Part shown: one piece after another, positions 57,465 to 64,000 of the stretch
Layout of the letters: each line of letters opens with the position of its first letter
How positions within the stretch are numbered: position 1 is the stretch's first letter
Origin: Paenibacillus bovis
Lineage (GTDB): Bacteria; Bacillota; Bacilli; Bacillales; Bacillaceae_C
DNA length: 64,000 nt
NCBI GenBank assembly: GCA_007679095.1
Contig: VEFU01000012.1
Span: 1 to 64,000, forward strand
Direction of reading: 5' to 3'
Made by a program: the position numbers and the translations under genes
Notes under the pieces: model-generated
The model's database searches: none
What the model was told of the DNA's origin: nothing
Seen by the model: only the letters and a program-made list of their open reading frames with translations

Positions 57465-59432
57465 TCAAAAACCAGTTTTCGGAATTTGCTTAACTTCTAT
57501 TGTATTGGGTTCTTTCTCTCCTGTTCGAATAAAATATATATTCTCATGTGCTTCGGTAACATGTTTAATAAATTGATCGTATGGCTTTTGACAAACATTT
57601 ACAAATCCTATTTGATAGTTTTCGCCATCAAATCTCCCTAAAGCAGGCTGATCTTGATATTGAAAATAGTGGACTCCTATTAATTCTGGAATTACAGCTG
57701 CTTGTTCGACATAATAACGGTAGGCATTTCCACGCTCCTCTTGAGTTGCTAAGGCACGAATTCCATATGCAAGTAAACCAGCATCTGCAGCACCGAAATG
57801 AAATTCACCTATCATAACTGGGCGATGTAATTTTTTACTAATATATTCAATATGAGCTCGATTCGGCTTCATACTATAAGAGTTGATGGAAAAAACATCA
57901 AAAGCCTCACAACCTTGCAGAATATCATCATTTTCAACCCAAGCATACCGCATACCCAGATTTAAATGATTTGGATCGGCCTTTTTGCAGTATCCAGCAG
58001 GGATTTCTACGTAACGTTGAATTAACATTCTATTAAATGCATTGATATCAGCCTTTTCATTTGACGAATGGCTTAATTGTATTTTTTCCACATCCAATAA
58101 ATCCGCAAAACTAGAATAATGGGACGTCCATGCTGTATTTAACTCAGTTATAGAATCATACCGTTCCATTAACCAATCTACAAATCTCTTTTTGCTAACA
58201 AACGGATATGGCTGCTGAAGCATAGTCTCAGTGAGATTTAATTGATCAACAAACGCCCAATGTGGTTCATTTCGCAAAAAATAACCAACTAGCCATTTAT
58301 CATCTTTTAGAGGGAGTAATTGGTTTGCAAATTCTTTGGCATTATCCTCATATTCCATACTAAATACATCTGGAAAGTCGCGGTAAATCTTCTTTTCCGT
58401 TGTTGGAAAATTTGCCAATGGATAGACATATGGGAGCTTAGCTTTATGAATAAACTTTTGCTGTGACCAATTGCCAATTGTATTGAATTTCCAATTGTGT
58501 AATCGTGTCTCTGTTAACGTCGCCCATTTTTCCCACCATGATTCTCCAAATGTACGAATCATGTTCGATACCGTATAGCTATATCCATTTTTTGACCAAG
58601 CATCATGGTACTCCCCATCTTTTTCAGGGAGCCATGAAATTAATTGCTCCATACCACTAATTCTCATTTCATCATACGGTTGAACACAATCCATACCTGT
58701 GCTGAATAATGCATAACCCTCCGGATCAACAAACCACCAGTTTTCCCCATCATACTCCGTTCTAAAGAAACCAGTAGCTGCAAACTGAAGTTTTTTCCAA
58801 CCGCCAAATTGGCCGATTTCTGTATCTTCTTTTTTCACTATTTCTAATTGCTGTTGTAAATAGCTCGTCACTTCAGTTTCTGTTTTCATTTTCTCAGGCC
58901 AATCTCTTTCTAGTAATTGACCAAACTTATCAATATAAGGATGGACTTCCACAGGGAAATCTGGAACATCTTTTCTAACATGAATATTGGATAATTCAAA
59001 TTTCCTTCCTCTTATTGATTCTATCGTCGTAATCGTTAAACCCGATATCATTGTTCGATCAATGGAAGGGTCTCCACGGAGAACACATTGTAAGACACTT
59101 GGATAGCGATCCAAAAATAATTGTTCTCCATTAAGGGCAGCGAGAGGAAAACATAATCTCGTTTTTACATTCGGAAGAATTCCATAATGTACAGAAATAA
59201 ATTTACTATCTCTTTGATGAAACTTTAAGATAATTACCATCACATCATCCGTTTGATGAAATACATCTAAAACTAAAAAATCATTTTCTATCCAGACAGC
59301 AGGCGCAAAAATATCTTCACGTAAGTATAATCCACCACCTTTTGAAGGAACCTGTAAGCCGATTACATTTTCTGCAACAACATGTATCTTTACATCCTTA
59401 TCCGCAATAAAACTTTTACTGGCAAAAAACAC
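57465..59432 (-). CDS. Clan GH-A glycosidase, agarase-like (GH50-type)
   Basis: 655 residues: an N-terminal beta domain (to about 210), then a TIM barrel starting TGFFRTEYDGENWWFVDPEGYALFSTGMD, the wording of beta-agarases. FLRNEPHW carries the acid/base candidate E389 and VMIGEFHFGA the nucleophile candidate E543, spacing normal for clan GH-A. There is no signal peptide although known GH50 agarases are often exported. GTG start with AAGGGG. It follows the binding protein gene by 131 bases. With no other agar genes present, I read it as a beta-galactan or galactose-rich substrate enzyme of this fold rather than a true agarase. Confidence 0.65.
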   Translation of the reverse strand: MFFASKSFIADKDVKIHVVAENVIGLQVPSKGGGLYLREDIFAPAVWIENDFLVLDVFHQTDDVMVIILKFHQRDSKFISVHYGILPNVKTRLCFPLAALNGEQLFLDRYPSVLQCVLRGDPSIDRTMISGLTITTIESIRGRKFELSNIHVRKDVPDFPVEVHPYIDKFGQLLERDWPEKMKTETEVTSYLQQQLEIVKKEDTEIGQFGGWKKLQFAATGFFRTEYDGENWWFVDPEGYALFSTGMDCVQPYDEMRISGMEQLISWLPEKDGEYHDAWSKNGYSYTVSNMIRTFGESWWEKWATLTETRLHNWKFNTIGNWSQQKFIHKAKLPYVYPLANFPTTEKKIYRDFPDVFSMEYEDNAKEFANQLLPLKDDKWLVGYFLRNEPHWAFVDQLNLTETMLQQPYPFVSKKRFVDWLMERYDSITELNTAWTSHYSSFADLLDVEKIQLSHSSNEKADINAFNRMLIQRYVEIPAGYCKKADPNHLNLGMRYAWVENDDILQGCEAFDVFSINSYSMKPNRAHIEYISKKLHRPVMIGEFHFGAADAGLLAYGIRALATQEERGNAYRYYVEQAAVIPELIGVHYFQYQDQPALGRFDGENYQIGFVNVCQKPYDQFIKHVTEAHENIYFIRTGEKEPNTIEVKQIPKTGF

Positions 59433-59525
59433 TTAAATATCCCCTTCCATCCATGTGAAATTAAGTAAGTAACAGACGTGGAATTTCCCCTTCAAGTTTT
59501 TTGTTCATACATAAAACAGGTAAGC

Positions 59526-59553
59526 CCCTTTACACTATTTGATATGTAAAGGG
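59526..59553. terminator. Hairpin between binding protein and agarase-like genes
   Basis: CCCTTTACA and TGTAAAGGG form a 9-bp stem 11-38 bases past the binding protein stop. No strong T run follows on the minus strand, so it probably protects the upstream message and reduces read-through. Confidence 0.6.
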
Positions 59554-59563
59554 ACCCGAAAAA

Positions 59564-60907
59564 TTATTGTCCTATTTCTTGTTTCAGTTGTTCGATTTCC
59601 GCTCCAAGTTCACGATAAACCCTATCTTCTATTTGATTCATAGTAGTTTTGGAATCAATATTTTCGTCAATTGCTTTGGCAACTAGTTCAATATAAATTT
59701 CCCACGCAGCGCCATCCAGTGGAGTTAATCTTCTTACAGGAATATCTTCGTCTAGTTTGTCGTAGAATGCATAGTCTTTTTGACCACCTAAAAATTCACT
59801 TTCATGATTTGCATACCAAGGTAATGTTGAGATGCTATTCCAACCTGGTTGGATTGAATGTTCTGTAAATACCTTCCATGCCTCTTCACTGCGATTCATC
59901 CACTCAACAAATGCCCATGCTGCATCCTTATTTTGACTCTGCGATGGAATAACATGTGCAGAACCACCAAGCCCTGCATTAATACCTAATGGATATTTTG
60001 TTACTCTCCATTTTCCTGCTTGATCAGGAAATGTGTTTTCTATATCTCGAGCCGCTTGACTTCCTCCTGGAAAAGAAGCTGTTTTCCCTTGGGCAATCAA
60101 TTGCTTTCCTTCATCAGAGAAGGCAGAAATTTGTGGGGACCAGCCAACTTGAACACCTTCTTTAACAAAATCAAGTAGTTCCACCATTCGATCATTATTT
60201 CGGACCCAGTTTAATTCTGAGTCAAAATATCCAGTTCCATCTCCATAATGGTTAGGAGGTGAATCGCGCCACTCAAACATATAAATATCATTAGCCGCTA
60301 ATGTTTTTGCTGCTTCTATTACATTCGTATCGTCCTGTAAAAATTCACCAAGTTCTTCCGGATCACTTGGTAGACCGTGTTCTTCATAAATATCTGCTCT
60401 ATAGTAAAACACTGCTGGTGTAACATCCCATGGCATCGCAAGTAACTTTTTGCCATCAATAGATTTCCAACGTTCCCAGTTATATTCAGATGTGTCATCT
60501 TTATAACGGCCTGCATTATATGGCTCTTGCAACAAATCTTCCAGCATATCTGCACCATATCTAGTGAACGCACCTTGTTCCACTACTGCTACATCCGGAG
60601 CTCCAGTCCCAGCAGCCAATGCTGTTTGTAATTTGTCATGCATCTCCCAACCCATTGCTACTTGATTCACTTTGATATTTGGGTATACCTTGTTAAATTC
60701 AACGATGACTTCATCATAAATGTTAGGAAGGAAATTCCAAAATGTAATTTCCCCCTCTAGTGACGTATCAAATGTTAATTCCTCTTCTAAACTTTTATCC
60801 TCATTCGTATTTTTATTTTGATCTGAAGTTTTATTACTGCTGCTACATCCCGAAACTACTAAAATAGCAATAATTAAAAATAGTAATGTTTGTAATGATT
60901 TCTTCAT
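59564..60907 (-). CDS. Sugar ABC transporter binding lipoprotein (CUT1), no own permease
   Basis: VSGCSS marks the lipobox (Cys near residue 21), followed by a Ser/Asn-rich linker. A family 1 binding protein follows, with ITFWNFLPNIYDEV, FYYRADIYEEHGLP and ASFPGGSQAARD. 447 residues is normal. AGGAGG precedes the ATG. It starts a separate unit with the agarase-like gene, after its own promoter region with five operator-like sites. The permeases upstream have another binding protein, so this one may share them. Confidence 0.88.
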   Translation of the reverse strand: MKKSLQTLLFLIIAILVVSGCSSSNKTSDQNKNTNEDKSLEEELTFDTSLEGEITFWNFLPNIYDEVIVEFNKVYPNIKVNQVAMGWEMHDKLQTALAAGTGAPDVAVVEQGAFTRYGADMLEDLLQEPYNAGRYKDDTSEYNWERWKSIDGKKLLAMPWDVTPAVFYYRADIYEEHGLPSDPEELGEFLQDDTNVIEAAKTLAANDIYMFEWRDSPPNHYGDGTGYFDSELNWVRNNDRMVELLDFVKEGVQVGWSPQISAFSDEGKQLIAQGKTASFPGGSQAARDIENTFPDQAGKWRVTKYPLGINAGLGGSAHVIPSQSQNKDAAWAFVEWMNRSEEAWKVFTEHSIQPGWNSISTLPWYANHESEFLGGQKDYAFYDKLDEDIPVRRLTPLDGAAWEIYIELVAKAIDENIDSKTTMNQIEDRVYRELGAEIEQLKQEIGQ

Positions 60908-60942
60908 TTTTTATCCTCCTATTATATGTGCAACTTAAACAT

Positions 60943-61138
60943 TGAAACCGGTGTCATTTCATCCAATAGATTATTAATTACAGTTTCTTCTAACCCCCCG
61001 TTGATCACTTCCAACCGCAACCGGTTTCAATTAAGGGGAAGCAAAATTGAAACCGACTGTGCTTGAAAGGATAGTTAAAGTAAGCACTTTATTGCAACCG
61101 GTACCAATAGATTGAATAAGGTTATGAAACCGGTACCA
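60943..61138. promoter_or_regulatory. Five CCGG-centred operator-like sites
   Basis: TGAAACCGGTGTCA (60943-60956), CGCAACCGGTTTCA (61016-61029), TGAAACCGACTGTG (61048-61061, weak), TGCAACCGGTACCA (61093-61106) and TGAAACCGGTACCA (61125-61138) fill the 358-base gap before the 60907 start. The last is identical to the site at 54393, linking the two promoters. A Spo0A-box-like word (ATTTGTCGAA, minus strand) is at 61221-61230. No gene is seen in this gap. Confidence 0.7.
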
Positions 61139-61241
61139 ATTGCATATTACAAGAATACTTTTCTTCTTTTTTGAAGTCAACCTTTTTATGGAAATTACTG
61201 TTTTACATTTTGTTGCATTTTTCGACAAATACACCTATAAA

Positions 61242-61267
61242 AAGTCCCTCTTAGAAAAGAGGAACTT
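61242..61267. terminator. Hairpin terminator after the permease pair
   Basis: On the minus strand AAGTTCCTCTT pairs with AAGAGGGACTT and is followed by TTTTATA. It overlaps the permease stop at 61266 and separates this importer from the 60907 unit. Confidence 0.75.
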
Positions 61268-62105
61268 ATCCCTTCACTCCTCCAACCGTTAATCCTTCAA
61301 CGAAATAGCGTTGGAAGAAGACAAATAGAATGATAAATGGAATTATTGTCATCATGGATCCAGCAATGAGCACATCATAGTTGTTCCCATAAGGTGTTAA
61401 TAGTGTTGCGAGACCAATCGGCAATGTAAACATATCACTTGATCGTAAAATGATTAATGGCCATAAGAAATTATTCCAACTACCCAATCCTTGTAAGATT
61501 GCCATTGCCGCAAATGCTGGTGTCATTAATGGCATCATAATTCGGAAGAAGATTCCATATTCTGTAGAACCATCTATCCGAGCTGCATCCATTAATTCCC
61601 TCGGTAATCCTAATGCATATTGTCGGAAGAAGAATACAGCAATCGGCGCTACGATAGCTGGGAGCATCACACCCGTATATGTATCAATAAATCCCCAACT
61701 AATCATTAACTGGTATAGCGGAAGCATCAAGATTTCAAACGGCACCATTAAGATAAACAACACTAGCACGAAGAAAAAATTCCTACCTTTAAAATCATAA
61801 ACTGCTAATGCATAACCAACCATGGAGGAAAAGAATAATGATAGTATAATAGTAATTACGGTAATTATTAAACTATTTCCATACCACGACCAGTACTTAC
61901 CTGCTTCTGTAAATATATACGTATAGTTATCTAAATTTAATGTGCTTATATCAAATTGAATACTAATTCCATTTCGCATTAACTCAGAGGATGGCCGAAA
62001 GGAAGATAGCAATAAGCTTAGTATTGGAAATAAAGCAATGAATGAAATTATAACGAACATAATGTTCACTATCCATTTCAACCCAATATTTTCTCTCTTC
62101 TTCAC
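61266..62105 (-). CDS. CUT1 ABC transporter permease (MalG-like)
   Basis: 279 residues, six membrane helices, EAA loop (MDAARIDGS) near residue 182 and ending VEGLTVGGVKG. GTG start directly after the partner's TAA, with GGGGGG upstream, so the two are translated together. Confidence 0.9.
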   Translation of the reverse strand: MKKRENIGLKWIVNIMFVIISFIALFPILSLLLSSFRPSSELMRNGISIQFDISTLNLDNYTYIFTEAGKYWSWYGNSLIITVITIILSLFFSSMVGYALAVYDFKGRNFFFVLVLFILMVPFEILMLPLYQLMISWGFIDTYTGVMLPAIVAPIAVFFFRQYALGLPRELMDAARIDGSTEYGIFFRIMMPLMTPAFAAMAILQGLGSWNNFLWPLIILRSSDMFTLPIGLATLLTPYGNNYDVLIAGSMMTIIPFIILFVFFQRYFVEGLTVGGVKG

Positions 62106-63050
62106 TTATTCATCCCCCCTTTTAAATGCTCCAGTCAGGACTAATTGAATAAAGCTGACAATAAAGATGATAATCATCAATACAACACCAATAGCCGCTC
62201 CGAACCCTAAGTTATTTTGCTGTATACCTTGTTGATAAATGTATCCAACAACCGTTAACCCGATATTACCTGGTGATCCTGCTTCCCAGAATACAAAACT
62301 CTCTTCAAACATCCGATAACCATTAATGATGGATATCGTCGTAACGAAGATTGTTACAGGTTTCAAAAACGGCAATGTAACAAATCGAAATTTTTGCAGT
62401 CGGTTGGCACCATCGATGTCTGCTGCTTCGAATAATTCTTTCGGAACATTTTGCAATGCTGCAAGAAAGTATAATATATTTACCCCCATCCAACGCCAAC
62501 TGCAAAGTAACACCATTAACAGCATTCCAGACCATGCATGATAACGCCAATCTACTGAACTTAATCCTAACCAATTCATAATTTGATTGGCTGCAGCATT
62601 ATCTGTTTCCCCAAACATAAGACGAAATACCATCCCTGCTACAATGGTCGAAGTTAATGCTGGAATGAATAAAGCCGCTCTATAAATTGTCCTCATCTTC
62701 ACAAAAGTAGAGTTTAGTAGAGTAGCTAAAATTATCGGAACGGTAACTAAAATGACAACTGTGAGTACGACATAAATCGTCGTATTCGATAATGCCTTAT
62801 AAAAAGTTGGATTAAATATTCTCGAATAATTAGCTGTTCCAACAAATTCTATTTGTCCTGGTAATATACTTTGAAAACTCATTATGATTGCCCTTATAGA
62901 TGGATAAAGGGTAAATATGAGAAATGTTATGACAAAGGGTGCTATAAAAATATAGGGAACCACTTTTTTTGAATTAAAGAAGTTAAAGAGCTTATTAGGC
63001 TTTTTCATCGGTGCAAGCGTGGCTGTTGTGTTCTTAGACGCTGGTAACAT
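62106..63050 (-). CDS. CUT1 ABC transporter permease (MalF-like)
   Basis: 314 residues with a hydrophilic N-terminus of about 30 residues, six membrane helices and an EAA loop (FEAADIDGA) near residue 210. GAAGGAGGG precedes the ATG. It lies after the binding protein gene, from which a strong hairpin separates it. Confidence 0.9.
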   Translation of the reverse strand: MLPASKNTTATLAPMKKPNKLFNFFNSKKVVPYIFIAPFVITFLIFTLYPSIRAIIMSFQSILPGQIEFVGTANYSRIFNPTFYKALSNTTIYVVLTVVILVTVPIILATLLNSTFVKMRTIYRAALFIPALTSTIVAGMVFRLMFGETDNAAANQIMNWLGLSSVDWRYHAWSGMLLMVLLCSWRWMGVNILYFLAALQNVPKELFEAADIDGANRLQKFRFVTLPFLKPVTIFVTTISIINGYRMFEESFVFWEAGSPGNIGLTVVGYIYQQGIQQNNLGFGAAIGVVLMIIIFIVSFIQLVLTGAFKRGDE

Positions 63051-63079
63051 ATAATCCCTCCTTCATTCATTTGCAAGAG

Positions 63080-63114
63080 GGGTTATTTTTCGAAGCACTT
63101 TCGAAAAATAACCC
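63080..63114. terminator. Strong hairpin between binding protein and permeases
   Basis: GGGTTATTTTTCGAA and TTCGAAAAATAACCC form a perfect 15-bp stem with a five-base loop, 37-71 bases past the binding protein stop. It lacks a long T tail on the minus strand, so it probably acts as a partial terminator or 3' end protector. Confidence 0.75.
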
Positions 63115-63150
63115 TAGGAAAAGACATACTATTGCTCTATCAAACTCAAA

Positions 63151-64000
63151 CTATTTCATGCCACTTTCCACTGCTTCCTGCGCTTGGTCTAATGCTTCTT
63201 TCGCAGTTTGTGTTTTCTGTCTGAGCACACTATTAAATACATTGGTATTTATCTCGGTAGCAACTGCTGGTGTATATTCTGTAATATTTACAGCATTAAT
63301 TTCATCTCGAATATCTAGGAGAGTATCGAAAATATCATTACCAAAAAATTGATAGTATTTATTATCAGCTTTTACTGCCTCATCTTCCCAAACATCCCAA
63401 CGCGGCGGATCAAATCCTAACACTGTCCATAACTTGATATTTGCTTCTTTGGATAATTTCGCAAATGCTAGGAAATCTTTCGCAAGTTCCGCATGTTCTG
63501 TTTGATTAGTTACTACAGTCCCTGTACCTCCCATACCAGCTGAGCGATTTCCACCTTCTTCCCAAGCCGGCATTGGACGAATTACCATTTTTCCTTTCAG
63601 GTCTTCCATATAGTCTGTGAATCTACCCATATACCACAATGGCATCACAACACTAGCTGCTTTCCCATCATTCATGTAAGCATAGAATTCTTCCGCATGT
63701 GGTTCTCCACCTGGTGTTAGCTCTGCAATCTCATGTTCATATAATAAGTCATATAAAAATTGTAGTGTATTTACATTTGTTTCTGTATTCACAGTTAAAT
63801 TTCCGTTTTCATCAAACCAGTCCGATCCTTGTTGATTTACCATTTGCCAAAAAGTCATATAATCCCCAGTATGAACTGTAGTCATCATCGCATCTGTTTT
63901 TTCAACTACCTGTTTACCTGCTTCCACATAATCATCCCAAGTAACAATGGAATCAATATCTACTCCTGCTTTATCCATAATTTCCTTGTTGTAATAGATG
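63151..64000 (-). CDS. Sugar ABC transporter binding protein, partial
   Basis: Only the C-terminal part is present; the frame continues past the right edge, reading YYNKEIMDKAGVD at the boundary, a common family 1 binding-protein motif near residues 130-150. The visible part includes GDYMTFWQMVNQQG, ASVVMPLWYMG and a C-terminal helix with AKEALDQAQEAVESG. It is the natural partner of the two permeases that follow. The start, signal and lipobox are outside the window. Confidence 0.85.
   Translation of the reverse strand, partial: IYYNKEIMDKAGVDIDSIVTWDDYVEAGKQVVEKTDAMMTTVHTGDYMTFWQMVNQQGSDWFDENGNLTVNTETNVNTLQFLYDLLYEHEIAELTPGGEPHAEEFYAYMNDGKAASVVMPLWYMGRFTDYMEDLKGKMVIRPMPAWEEGGNRSAGMGGTGTVVTNQTEHAELAKDFLAFAKLSKEANIKLWTVLGFDPPRWDVWEDEAVKADNKYYQFFGNDIFDTLLDIRDEINAVNITEYTPAVATEINTNVFNSVLRQKTQTAKEALDQAQEAVESGMK

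Overview
The window is AT-rich DNA with Gram-positive (low-GC Firmicutes) gene style: strong AGGAGG-like ribosome sites, frequent GTG/TTG starts, lipobox-type binding proteins, YesM/YesN- and LplB/LplC-like families, CcpA-type sites and a Bacillaceae-type intergenic repeat. I infer a Bacillaceae species with a large carbohydrate-utilisation island. No tRNA, rRNA, phage, IS or CRISPR was seen.

Layout. (1) 204-7871, minus: LplB/LplC-type importer, binding protein, GH51 arabinofuranosidase, FAD oxidoreductase and DgoD-type dehydratase, divergent from a YesN/YesM-like two-component pair (8024-11424, plus). (2) 11871-16642, minus: membrane-anchored GH43, then a LacI regulator with a DUF4185 (GH183-like) and a DUF2961 (GH172-like) enzyme, the two families known from D-arabinan breakdown. 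(3) 16785-23761, minus: importer, DUF6259-like protein and an S1 sulfatase. (4) 24018-26249: ribokinase and aldose 1-epimerase with operator-like sites; 26400-29152: OmpR-type regulator and 7TM-DISM histidine kinase; then a 52-bp tandem repeat and a small unknown gene. (5) 30394-34678: GH2 beta-galactosidase and a second LacI regulator. (6) 34780-54266: fifteen closely packed genes on one strand: two importers (one with a 970-residue binding protein carrying extra beta domains), a DUF5696/Yip1/NHL-TPR trio, a YesL protein, a GH43_24-like galactanase and a Gld-like ABC-2 transporter with GldG-like and DUF4340 proteins. (7) 54803-57331, plus: a secreted multidomain GH43. (8) 57465-64000, minus: agarase-like clan GH-A enzyme, two binding proteins and one permease pair.

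How it may work together. The enzymes fit an arabinose- and galactose-rich polymer, such as type II arabinogalactan or a D-arabinan-bearing actinobacterial wall glycan; the sulfatase allows for a sulfated variant. Few enzymes carry export signals, so large fragments are probably imported and finished inside the cell. Five CUT1 permease pairs lack their own ATPase and probably share an MsmX-type ATPase elsewhere. Two operator families are visible: GTAATCGTTT(A/T)C around the GH43, first LacI and ribokinase genes, and TGAAACCGGTACCA around the 54.3-54.8 kb and 60.9-61.1 kb promoters and before lacZ.

The most interesting part is the 34.8-54.3 kb operon, which joins importers, surface proteins of unknown role and a Gld-like transporter. 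All function calls come from reading the sequence; no database search was run.
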